From the NCBI GenBank assembly GCA_011390365.1, contig JAABSM010000002.1, forward strand, positions 43,089 to 107,088: DNA of 64,000 nucleotides, written 5' to 3'. Numbering within the stretch: the first letter of the stretch is position 1; each line of letters starts with the position of its first letter. Below are positions 41,482 to 49,068 of the stretch, piece by piece. The translations under genes and the position numbers were made by a program. The notes beneath the pieces are model-generated. The model saw only the letters and a program-made list of their open reading frames with translations. It made no database searches and was not told the origin of the DNA. This DNA is from Gammaproteobacteria bacterium (GTDB lineage: Bacteria > Pseudomonadota > Gammaproteobacteria > Chromatiales > Chromatiaceae).

Positions 41482-42026
41482 TATTGCGTTTTCCTCGTTA
41501 TTACCACGGAGCCACGGAGATCACGGAGCGATGCGAGAGGACAGCATAGGATGGCGATGACATGATCGATCGACCCGCGCCTAGATCGGATAAGCGCAGC
41601 GCATCCGACACCCTCGGCGCGCTGCTTTTCATTGGGATGATCGAACCGGTAAGGCTCACGGCGGATTATGGGCTGCCCGTAGGCGATAAAAAACCGCCCA
41701 AGCCGCTCCCCCCTGTCGCAAAGGGGGGCTGGGGGGGATTTTTCCTGATTCGGGCTGGTGATTCGGTTCTTGCGCCAGCTTCCGCAAATCCCCCCTAACC
41801 CTTCTTTGCGAAAGGGGGGGACTGGTTTTGGGGCGTATTTCTGATTGCCGCGCATTGACATCATTCGTTTCAGATTCCGGCTAACGGTCATGGAGTGATG
41901 CACCACCCCGGGAAATGAATCAGCCCAAGGAGTGGCAGTCCTTTGAGGACTGCCACTCCTCGGTAGATTCACAGTAACCATTATCCGTGCGCACTGTGTC
42001 TCCGTGGCTGATTTTTCGACTCTGCC
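41482..42026. repeat. repeat-rich spacer between glycosyltransferase genes
   Basis: 545 bp with no supported gene. It contains AGCCACGGAGA (41510-41520) and its inverse TCTCCGTGGCT (41999-42009) near the ends; a GGATAAGCGCAGCGCATCC-type hairpin near 41589-41608; opposed GC tracts (about 41697-41740 and 41785-41820); and a perfect 15-bp hairpin with a 3-base loop at 41928-41960. The bounded, hairpin-rich structure suggests a decayed non-coding element inserted in the glycan operon. Confidence 0.65.
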
Positions 42027-42782
42027 TCAATGCGGTGAATTTCGTCGTTGCCGCCGCAAATGCCCCAGCTTGACATATTTGTAGTAGACCCCGCCGGCGT
42101 TGGAGAGGGCGAGCATCAGCCCCGCCGCGCCGTCGAGGATCGCGCCGCGCAGCAGCCAGCCGCGGATAAAGGCCCAGATCCCGCGCAGGATGGCCTGGGT
42201 CAGGGGCATGGGCAGGGGGCGATCGCGATGCTGCTGGGCCCATAGCGTGGAGTAGCGGTTGAGCTTCTCCAGCACCTCATGGTGATCGCGAAAGGCGTTG
42301 TGTTGCAACCTTTCGTTCAACCGGCCCACCGGCCCATCCACCACCACCCGTTCGTGGACCAGGTCCGCGGTGAAGCGCCCCCGCCCACGGCGAAACAGCC
42401 GCAGCACCCGGTCCGACTGCCAGCCGCCAAAGCGGATCCGTTGGCCGCAATAGCTCGACTGGCGGGGGATCTCGTAGCCATCGAACCGGGGCGCTTCGAG
42501 GATCGCTTGGATCTCCCGCGCCAGCGCCTCGCCCACCACCTCATCCGCATCGATGGAGAACACCCACTCGCCGCGGGCCTGCTCCAGCGCGAACTGCTTC
42601 TGCGGCCCGAAACCGGGCCACTCGCGCTGGAAGATGCGATCGGTATATCGGCGCGCGAGCGCCAGGGTGCGATCGCTGCTGTAGGCGTCCACCACCACGA
42701 TCTCGTCGGCCCAGGATACCGATTCGAGACAGCGCTCGATATCCGCCTCTTCGTTCTTGCAGATGAGGATGACGCTCAACAT
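42027..42782 (-). CDS. glycosyltransferase family 2, WaaE/KdtX-like
   Basis: A 251-residue GT-A enzyme resembling LPS inner-core beta-1,4-glucosyltransferases. Motifs: LSVILICKNEEADIERCLES, WADEIVVVDAYSSDRT, FGPQKQFALEQA, SIDADEVV (the DxD-type site) and FGGWQSDRVLRLFRRGRG. The C-terminal segment (IWAFIRGWLLRGAILDGAAG) is an amphipathic or membrane-associated region common in the family. It overlaps the 3' end of the upstream family-4 enzyme by 7 bp, so both are cotranscribed. Confidence 0.9.
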   Translation of the reverse strand: MLSVILICKNEEADIERCLESVSWADEIVVVDAYSSDRTLALARRYTDRIFQREWPGFGPQKQFALEQARGEWVFSIDADEVVGEALAREIQAILEAPRFDGYEIPRQSSYCGQRIRFGGWQSDRVLRLFRRGRGRFTADLVHERVVVDGPVGRLNERLQHNAFRDHHEVLEKLNRYSTLWAQQHRDRPLPMPLTQAILRGIWAFIRGWLLRGAILDGAAGLMLALSNAGGVYYKYVKLGHLRRQRRNSPH

Positions 42783-44179
42783 GGGCTCAACCAGCCGTCC
42801 CGATGCCAGCTCTCGAAGCGCTCCGGCGTGACCCCCAAGGCGGCCGCATCCCGCTGGCTGACGCGCCCGGAATGCGCCTCCAGCAGGCGGATCAGCTCCG
42901 ACATGGGGTGATGTTCACCCTGAAAGTCGTGAAACAGGCCCAGCCGGGAGCGGTAGCACCAGGGCGCGAGCTGGAAGCGGCTATCCGCGTTGCTTGGCCG
43001 GTGGCGATAATGCAGGGGAGGGCGCTTCCTGGCATTGACGATGGTCTCCGCATAGGCCTGGCGTTGGGCATCGATGGAGAGCCGCCGGCGCAGAAAGGCG
43101 AGGGTGGCGGGGGAGGTGCGGCGCCTTTCCCGCATGATGCCGGCGGCGATCGCCGCCGCCCCGTCCACGTCGCCGTAGTCTACCTTGTCGAGCAACTCCT
43201 CCGGCGGCAGTTCCCGATAGGTGGAGACCCGCGCCGCGATCGCCGGGGCGCCGCAGCTCAGGGATTCATAGACCGCGTTGCCGAAGGCCTCGGGGCAGTT
43301 GCCCAGCGCCAGCGAGACGCTGCCCAGGCTGTAGTATTCCGCCATCAGGTGATGGGGGATCCAGGGGTGGAGGCGGATGTGTTCGGCGATCCCCAGCTCC
43401 CGCGCCAGTTGTACCGGCGAGTGGTAGTGCTGGTCGATCCGTTGGGCGTGGTCGGCGTCGAACCAGCGCGGGAAGAGCAGGGTGAGGTTGTCGATACCGT
43501 ACTCCTTGACCAAAAGGGCGGCGACGCGAATGCTCTGGTCGATCCCCTTGGCCGGATCCGGGCGGTGGGGATGGAGCAGGATGTTACGCCCGCGAGGATC
43601 GAAGTCGAGCAGGTCGAGCAACTCCCGGCTCGGCGGCGTCGGCTTGAAGCGCTCATGGTCGACGCCGTTGTCGATCACCCGAATCCGCCCATCCAGCTCG
43701 GGAAAGAAGCGCCCGGCGGTGGCGAGAAAGATGCGCCGCGAGTAGTCGGAGATGGCGATCAGGGCGTCGCCGCGAAACAGAAACGAACCGAGGATGCTCT
43801 CGGCGTAGGAGTTGTCCCGAATCGACACCACCGTGGGGATCTCGCCGTAGAGCTCCGGCAGCAGCAGCTCCCCATCGTGGATATAGAGCCGCTCCGCCCA
43901 GGGCAGCTGATCCGCCACCTGCTGAAAGTTCCAGGCGGTGCGATAGCCAGGGATGGCATAGGGCTCCGGAAAGGGCTGTTTGAAGCGCAACTCCGGGCGA
44001 ATCTCGACCCCATCCCCCCAATGAAAACGCTCGCCGTTGTCCGGGTGACGGGTGCACAGGATACGCACCTCGTGCCCCAGCGCCCCCAGGTGCTCGGCGA
44101 TCACCTGAAGCTGCTTCGGTGAACCCCCGTTGACCTTGTCAGGGAACAGCGGGTTGATGGAGAAGATCAGGATTCGCAA
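42776..44179 (-). CDS. glycosyltransferase family 4 (GT-B) with extra C-terminal segment
   Basis: A 467-residue GT-B enzyme, probably acting on LPS or another surface glycan. It starts at TTG 44177-44179, five bases behind GGAG. Motifs: N-terminal FSINPLFPDKVNGGSPKQLQ, DNGVDHERF, a donor-site LLHPHRPDPAKGIDQSI and LALGNCPEAFGNAVYESLSCGAP, carrying the EX7E-type region. After about residue 420 a 40-residue tail (SELIRLLEAHSGRVSQRDAA) has a small helical fold not needed for GT-B activity. It is first in this glycan set; the inverted-repeat element begins 20 bp upstream of its start. Confidence 0.88.
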   Translation of the reverse strand: MRILIFSINPLFPDKVNGGSPKQLQVIAEHLGALGHEVRILCTRHPDNGERFHWGDGVEIRPELRFKQPFPEPYAIPGYRTAWNFQQVADQLPWAERLYIHDGELLLPELYGEIPTVVSIRDNSYAESILGSFLFRGDALIAISDYSRRIFLATAGRFFPELDGRIRVIDNGVDHERFKPTPPSRELLDLLDFDPRGRNILLHPHRPDPAKGIDQSIRVAALLVKEYGIDNLTLLFPRWFDADHAQRIDQHYHSPVQLARELGIAEHIRLHPWIPHHLMAEYYSLGSVSLALGNCPEAFGNAVYESLSCGAPAIAARVSTYRELPPEELLDKVDYGDVDGAAAIAAGIMRERRRTSPATLAFLRRRLSIDAQRQAYAETIVNARKRPPLHYRHRPSNADSRFQLAPWCYRSRLGLFHDFQGEHHPMSELIRLLEAHSGRVSQRDAAALGVTPERFESWHRDGWLSPC

Positions 44180-44261
44180 GGAGGCTCCAGGAGTTTTCTA
44201 ACCGCGGATTAACGCAGATGAGCGCAGATTCATGCTCGTTCCCACGCCGCGTGGGAAATGT

Positions 44262-44378
44262 CGCCGGTCGCGGGTTGCACCCGCGACCGTAACGTTGGGT
44301 TGTCGAAATGGCTGTTTATGTCACCCATCGGAGGCTTTCCAAACGTTCCGGTCGGGAGTGCAACTCCCGACCGGCTGA
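44262..44378. repeat. hairpin-rich direct repeat, copy A
   Basis: A 117-bp unit matching 44968-45085 with about ten differences. It contains two perfect palindromes with a three-base TGC or GCA centre: 44267-44287 (9-bp arms) and 44348-44374 (12-bp arms). The unit lies downstream of the toxin gene. The arms differ in sequence, so these are separate hairpins rather than one. Confidence 0.92.
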
Positions 44379-44390
44379 GGCCTGTTGCGG

Positions 44391-44684
44391 TTAAATGCGT
44401 GAATGCCAATAATTCGGCCGCTTTCGATGGTGCGCAAACGCAGTGATCTATACTTGATTATCAATAAGGCGGTAAAAAATGGAGTATGGGAAGCGTGACA
44501 GCCCTATTCTGCGGATACCTGACGGGTGCACTTGTCGCCAAGTCAAAGGGCGTTCCAAGACACATTCAATGGCTTGTTCGAAATCGTTGATCAGGGCCTC
44601 ACCGAGCCCGTTACGCCTTTGTTCGTAGAACCGCACTGCATCAAGGTATTCCGATTCAGCATCTTCAAGGAACCCAGAACTCAC
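44391..44684 (-). pseudogene. RelE/ParE-family toxin with in-frame TAG
   Basis: From the GTG at 44682-44684 the frame gives 78 residues (FLEDAESEYLDAVRFYEQRR, IRRIGLSRFPYSIFYRLIDN) and then a TAG at 44448-44450. Reading on in the same frame gives ITAFAHHRKRPNYWHSRI before TAA at 44391-44393. That is exactly the C-terminal strand and His/Arg/Pro/Tyr-Trp end of RelE/ParE toxins, so the full gene is about 98 codons with a nonsense codon at 79. Either it is a pseudogene, a deliberately shortened toxin, or TAG is read through. It overlaps the antitoxin stop by GTGA, the usual coupled arrangement. Confidence 0.85.
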
Positions 44685-44905
44685 CGAAGAAGGTCTCTCG
44701 CCTTGCCGGCAACCTCTTCACCCGCGACCATTTTGACGTCCCCGACATCGAAGGCGGCGGCTCTTTTCGCGCTTTCATTTCCCCAGTATCCGTCGAACTC
44801 CTCTTCGCTAACCTCATCAAGACTAAGGATCAACCTGCGGACCAGCTGCGCCCGCTGATCCGTTGGAAGTGAGAGTGCTTCGGATTCAATTTGTGCCAAC
44901 AGCAT
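44681..44905 (-). CDS. addiction-module antitoxin (PF09720-like)
   Basis: A 74-residue antitoxin, the typical partner of this RelE/ParE group. The start ATG 44903-44905 follows GGGGG at five bases; ATG 44915-44917 is an alternative. Text such as IESEALSLPTDQRAQLVRRL then LILSLDEVSEEEFDGYWG, and a region ending GEEVAGKARDLLR, match the short helical, unstable antitoxin family. It reads into the toxin by a GTGA overlap. It lies inside the inverted-repeat-bounded cassette. Confidence 0.85.
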   Translation of the reverse strand: MLLAQIESEALSLPTDQRAQLVRRLILSLDEVSEEEFDGYWGNESAKRAAAFDVGDVKMVAGEEVAGKARDLLR

Positions 44906-44967
44906 ATGTTCCCCCATTTGGTGATCGATAGTGTAAGAAGAAATTTTAGCAGCGCAACATGAACATG

Positions 44968-45085
44968 CGCCGGTCGCGGGTTGCACCCGCGAGCGTAACG
45001 TTGGGTTGTCGAGATGGCTGCTTATGTTGCCCATCGGGGGGATTTCCAAACGTTTCGGTCGGGAGTGCAACTCCCGACCGGCTGA
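44968..45085. repeat. hairpin-rich direct repeat, copy B
   Basis: The second copy, in the same orientation as 44262-44378. Its palindromes are 44973-44993 (one arm end mismatched) and 45056-45080 (11-bp arms around GCA). It lies upstream of the antitoxin and may hold or influence its promoter. Confidence 0.92.
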
Positions 45086-45142
45086 CTTTCTTCCCCGGCA
45101 GGAAAAATCATCTGCGTTAATCCGCGGTTCATGCTTCACCGA

Positions 45143-46120
45143 TCAGGACAGCCGCACCCGGGGATCCACCAGCGTATAGGAGATATCGGTCAGCAGCAGC
45201 CCCAGAATGTAGAGCACCGAGCCAAGAAACACCATGGCGCGGACGATGGCGAAGTCCTGGTTGTTGATGGCGTCGATGGTGTAGGAACCCAACCCCGGAA
45301 TGCCGAAGAAGGATTCGGTGATGAGGCTGCCGGTGAACAGCAGCGGTAGCACCACTACCACGCCGGTGAGGATGGGGATCATGGCGTTTTTCAGTACATG
45401 GCGAAACAGCACGACCCGTTCGGAGAGGCCCTTGGCGCGGGCGGTGCGGACGTAGTCCTTGTTGATCTCCTCCAGGAACAGGGTGCGGTACCAGCGGGTG
45501 CCGGCGCCGATGCCGCCGATGACGCCGATGATCACCGGCAGGACCAGGAATTTGATCGCGCTGATTCCGGTGTCGTAGCCGGAGATGGGGACCAGATGCA
45601 GGAGTTTGCTCACCAGATACTGGCCGCCGATGATGTAGAAGAGGCTGGAGATGGACATCAGCACCACGCACAGCACCACGCTCCAGAGGTCGATGTAGGT
45701 GGCGCGGAAGAAGGCGATCAGCAGCGCGAAGGTGATGTTGACCGCCAGTCCGATGATCAGTACCGGCACGGCGATGGCGAGGCTGGGCCACATGCGTTGA
45801 GAGATGTCGTGGCCGATGTCGCGCCCGGAGTCGGAGGAGCCGAACTCGAACCGGAACAGCTTGAGGGATTTTTCGAAGAAGATGGTCTCGCTGATCTTGC
45901 CCAACCCTTCAGCGCCAGCGTTGTAGAGTAGCGGCATGTCGTAGCCCCGCTCCGCTTTCCAACTGGCGATCGCCCCTTCGGTGACCCGCTTCTCCCCCAG
46001 ATGCATGCGCGCCATGTCTTCCGGCGAGTTGAGCACGAAGAAGAGCAGGAAGGTGAGGATGTTGACGCCGATCAGGATCGGAATGGCGTAGAGGATGCGG
46101 CGAATGATATAGGCGGTCAC
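45143..46120 (-). CDS. ABC transporter permease, OppB/DppB-type
   Basis: A 325-residue inner-membrane permease of a peptide- or opine-type importer. It has an N-terminal signature YIIRRILYAIPILIGVNILTF, an extended periplasmic loop (about 50-115), and the EAA-type cytoplasmic loop INKDYVRTARAKGLSERVVL...HVLKNAMIP. It ends YTLVDPRVRLS, a normal OppB end, so it is complete. It starts inside the 3' end of the binding-protein gene (ATGA overlap). Neither an OppC-like permease nor ATPase genes follow; the inverted-repeat cassette begins 13 bp past its stop. Confidence 0.92.
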   Translation of the reverse strand: MTAYIIRRILYAIPILIGVNILTFLLFFVLNSPEDMARMHLGEKRVTEGAIASWKAERGYDMPLLYNAGAEGLGKISETIFFEKSLKLFRFEFGSSDSGRDIGHDISQRMWPSLAIAVPVLIIGLAVNITFALLIAFFRATYIDLWSVVLCVVLMSISSLFYIIGGQYLVSKLLHLVPISGYDTGISAIKFLVLPVIIGVIGGIGAGTRWYRTLFLEEINKDYVRTARAKGLSERVVLFRHVLKNAMIPILTGVVVVLPLLFTGSLITESFFGIPGLGSYTIDAINNQDFAIVRAMVFLGSVLYILGLLLTDISYTLVDPRVRLS

Positions 46121-48279
46121 AGGGCGCTGCTCCTTTCACGACGGCGATAGATGCGGATCGCCGGCAGGCTTGTGACCGCCAGGATCACCAGAATCAGCAG
46201 TATCGGCCACAGGATCGGCTGGTTCCATGCGCGGCGCTTTTCGTCCCGCGGTGCCGGGTCGATGCGTTTGTACTTGAGGGTGTTGTTGGCCATCAGGTTG
46301 GGTTTGACGTTGCCGTACCAGGCGTGGTGCAGGGAGAAGGCCTTGGGGAAGAAGCCCCAGGACCAGGGGGCGTCGCGGTGCAGGATCTCCATCATTTCGT
46401 CGATCAGGGCCTGGCGCTGGTCGTTGTTGGGCATGTTCTTCATCCGCTCGAACAGGGCGTCGAACGCTGGACTGGCGTAGTTGGCGGCGTTCTCGCCGCC
46501 ATGTTCCGCCTTGCCGTTGGGGCCGTAGAGCAGGAAGAAGAAGTTTTCCGGGTCCGGGTAGTCGGCGTTCCAGCCCCACATGAAGATCTGGGAGGTGCCC
46601 TTGCGCATCTTTTCCCGAAAACGGTTGTAGTCGCTGGCGCGAATGACCAGTTCGATGCCCAGCTTGTCGAACTGCTTGCGCATCCAGTTGAGCCGGGCCT
46701 TGTCGTCTGGACCGGTGGCGGTGGTGTCGTAGTAGAGGATCAGCGGCTTGCCGGTTTGCGGATCTCGGCCATCCGGGTAGCCCGCCTCCGCCAATAGGCG
46801 TCTGGCCTCGGCGATGGGGCGGCGGTGCTGGCCCTGGGGCGTGACCTGGTAGACCGTGCGATTGATGCCCTGAACCCCTTCGCGGTGGCCGAAGATGCCC
46901 GGTGGCAGCGGCCCCTGGGCGGCGACGCCGCGACCGTTGAGGAAGATGGAGATGAACTCCTCGAAGTCGATGGCGATGGAGAGGGCGCGTCTTAGCTGGC
47001 GCGCCTGCTCATCGTAACCGCCGACGACCGGGTCGAGCATGTTGAAGCCGAGGTAGAAGATCGAGCTCTGGACCGCGGTGATCAGCTGGATATCCCGCTC
47101 TTGCATAGCCTCGGTGAGGTTCGCCTCGCCGCCACCGCCGAACGTGACCGCCTGGTCGAAGCTGTCGGAGCCGATCCCGGAGGTGTCGTACCAGCCTTGC
47201 AGGAACTTGTTCCAGCGCGGGATCGACTCCTTCTCCAGGCTGTAGACGGCGCGTTCGATCAGGGGCAGGGTCTTGCCGCTGTCGTCGAGCAGGCCGGCGG
47301 CGCGGTCCTCGGCGCCGCCGGTGTCGGGATAGGCCTCATGATGGTAGTGGGGGTTGCGCTCCAGCACCATGCGCAGGTTGGGGTTGTTCTCGCTGAGCAT
47401 GAACGGACCGCTGCCCACCGGGTACCAGTCGAGGGTGATGTTGCGCTCCTTCATCCCCGGCTGGCCGTAGAAGGCCTCCGCCTCCCAGGGCATGGGCGAA
47501 AAGAAGGGCATCGCCAGCCAGTAGACGAACTGGGGGTAGTGGCCCTTGAGGCGTACCGAGTAGCGCCGCTCGTCGATGACCTCGACCCCCTCCAGCGGGA
47601 AGGGGCGCAGATCGAAAAAGCCCTCTCCCTGTTGTCTCTCGTGGGCCTCCTTCACCGCCTCGGTAAAGGCCTCGAAGCCGAGGATGTGCTCGCTCATCAG
47701 GCCGCGGATCGGCGAGTGCAGGCTTGGAAAGGCGATGCGCTTGATCTGGTGGGCATAGTCGGCGGCGGTGACGGCGCGGCTGTCGCGCTCGTTAAAGTCG
47801 CCCAGGCTGCGCTTGTCCGCCAGTTGTTCGGCGTCGAGGGTGTGATAGATCCACTCCCCTTCGGCGTCGCGGGCGAAGGCGGGGTGGGGCTGATAGCGCA
47901 GGTCGTCGCGCAGGGTGATGTGGTACTCGCTGTAGGCGATCGCGTCCGCCGCCGCCCCCTCCGGCAGTCGCTCGCCATCCGCGTCGAACAGCCGCACCTC
48001 GGGCATCGCCGCGGCCGCGGCGGGGACCAGTCGGTAGGGGCGATGCAGGTAGTGGTATTGCAGCGGCGGCTCGTAGACCTGGGCGATGAAGGTGTATTCG
48101 TCGGAGCTGTAGGCGCGCACCGGGTCGAGGTGCTTGGGGCGGGTCGAGAAGGAGCTGTAAAAGGTGTTGCGGACCTCCGGGTCGTCCTGGTAGGGGTTGT
48201 TCCAAGGCCCGTCGCCGCAGCCCGCGAGCAGGGCCAGGCTCAGGCAAATCAGTGCGGTGAAAGTGGGTTTGCGGGGCAT
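46117..48279 (-). CDS. family-5 peptide-type solute-binding lipoprotein with C-terminal membrane helix
   Basis: A 720-residue periplasmic binding protein. The N-terminal lipobox is LLAGC. The family-5 fold is seen in RNTFYSSFSTRPKHLDPVRA, YPVGSGPFMLSENNPN, ALSIAIDFEEFISIFLNG, RRLLAEAGYPDGRDP and MWGWNADYPDPENFFFLLYG. It is longer than usual, with insertions. Unusually, a hydrophobic helix (WPILLILVILAVTSLPAIRIY) follows at the very C-terminus, so the protein may be anchored at both ends. It is translationally coupled to the OppB-like permease. Confidence 0.9.
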   Translation of the reverse strand: MPRKPTFTALICLSLALLAGCGDGPWNNPYQDDPEVRNTFYSSFSTRPKHLDPVRAYSSDEYTFIAQVYEPPLQYHYLHRPYRLVPAAAAAMPEVRLFDADGERLPEGAAADAIAYSEYHITLRDDLRYQPHPAFARDAEGEWIYHTLDAEQLADKRSLGDFNERDSRAVTAADYAHQIKRIAFPSLHSPIRGLMSEHILGFEAFTEAVKEAHERQQGEGFFDLRPFPLEGVEVIDERRYSVRLKGHYPQFVYWLAMPFFSPMPWEAEAFYGQPGMKERNITLDWYPVGSGPFMLSENNPNLRMVLERNPHYHHEAYPDTGGAEDRAAGLLDDSGKTLPLIERAVYSLEKESIPRWNKFLQGWYDTSGIGSDSFDQAVTFGGGGEANLTEAMQERDIQLITAVQSSIFYLGFNMLDPVVGGYDEQARQLRRALSIAIDFEEFISIFLNGRGVAAQGPLPPGIFGHREGVQGINRTVYQVTPQGQHRRPIAEARRLLAEAGYPDGRDPQTGKPLILYYDTTATGPDDKARLNWMRKQFDKLGIELVIRASDYNRFREKMRKGTSQIFMWGWNADYPDPENFFFLLYGPNGKAEHGGENAANYASPAFDALFERMKNMPNNDQRQALIDEMMEILHRDAPWSWGFFPKAFSLHHAWYGNVKPNLMANNTLKYKRIDPAPRDEKRRAWNQPILWPILLILVILAVTSLPAIRIYRRRERSSAL

Positions 48280-48282
48280 CGC

Positions 48283-49053
48283 TCAGATCCCTTCGCCGTA
48301 CTTTTCCTGATGGAGACGGCGCGCCTGGCCGATCCAGTCCTCGCGCTGGATGCGATCACCAAAACCGACGATCTGGCTGAAGTGCTCAATATCCGCGTCG
48401 TTCCACTGGGCGATCTGGCGAAAGGCGTGAACGCCGTTGTCGTTGAGCTTGCCCTGAATGACCTCGCCTACCCCCTTGAGCTGGGTCAGGTCGTCGGCTC
48501 TGGCGTCGATGGACGAGGAGGTTGCGGCGATTGGCGACGGTTCCGGGGCGGCGGGGGTAAATTGCGCCTCCATCTCGCGCAATTCTTCCCGCAGCGTGTC
48601 GCGGTCGCGCTGGGCGGCGGCGAGCTTCTTCTCCGCCTCCTCGGCGCGCGCGGCGGTGGCGGAGAGGTCGGCGTTGAGGGTGGCGTTGCTGCCCTTCTCG
48701 ATATCCAGCTCAGCTTGCAGCTGGTTGAGCCGGCGTTGCAGCGACTCCAGTTCGGCGTCTACGGCATCGGGCCTGGCGACGGGTGCGGGCGGGGCGGCGG
48801 CGTTTTCCTCTCGCGCCTGGCGCAGGCTCCGCTCCAGTTCGCTGGCATGCCGCTGCTGCTTGTCCTGCTCGGCTTGCAGCGCCTGCAGGCGGGAACGCAG
48901 GTTGGCGAGCTCCCGTTCCTGGCCGCGCGGCGAGCGAGCGTCCCCCTTGCCCTTGACCATGCTCCCCAGCCACAGGCCGAGGAGAAAGAAAAGGGTTCCC
49001 AGTACCAGCAGCAGGGTGGCGCTGTTGACCAGAAAGTAGAGCATGGCATCCAT
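48283..49053 (-). CDS. membrane coiled-coil protein with C-terminal helix-hairpin-helix domain
   Basis: A 256-residue protein: an N-terminal membrane helix (LLLVLGTLFFLLGLWLGSMV), then a heptad-rich coiled coil (about 45-170, with ELERSLRQAREE and LESLQRRLNQLQAELD), a Pro/Ala linker, and a C-terminal helix-hairpin-helix unit (DDLTQLKGVGEVIQGKLNDNGVHAF split by variation; IVGFGDRIQREDWIGQA). The last unit resembles the predicted 5' flap-like or NADH-quinone oxidoreductase-linked HhH domain found in small bacterial proteins. The role is unknown. It is located 15 bp behind the BON/OmpA-like gene and 3 bp before the binding-protein gene. Confidence 0.75.
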   Translation of the reverse strand: MDAMLYFLVNSATLLLVLGTLFFLLGLWLGSMVKGKGDARSPRGQERELANLRSRLQALQAEQDKQQRHASELERSLRQAREENAAAPPAPVARPDAVDAELESLQRRLNQLQAELDIEKGSNATLNADLSATAARAEEAEKKLAAAQRDRDTLREELREMEAQFTPAAPEPSPIAATSSSIDARADDLTQLKGVGEVIQGKLNDNGVHAFRQIAQWNDADIEHFSQIVGFGDRIQREDWIGQARRLHQEKYGEGI

Positions 49054-49068
49054 GATGGGCGGGATCTC

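Larger units (their letters stand above)
44200..45129. mobile_element. inverted-repeat-bounded cassette carrying a toxin-antitoxin pair
   Basis: Perfect 22-bp inverted repeats lie at 44200-44221 and 45108-45129 (ends AACCGCGGATTAAC). Just inside them are two directly repeated ~117-bp segments (44262-44378 and 44968-45085). Between these is a small operon encoding an antitoxin and a RelE/ParE-type toxin with an internal TAG. No transposase is encoded, so any movement would be in trans, as for a MITE-like or cassette element. Target-site duplications are not evident. The right end lies 13 bp beyond the stop of an ABC permease gene. Confidence 0.7.

Noticed and set aside
44681-45139. Longer antitoxin start at 45139
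   Set aside because: The extra 78 residues would translate the inverted repeat and the direct repeat; the ATG at 44905 has a proper ribosome site.
40000-45200. CRISPR array in the repeat-rich region
   Set aside because: Repeats are two-copy or palindromic with no regular spacing, and no cas gene is present.
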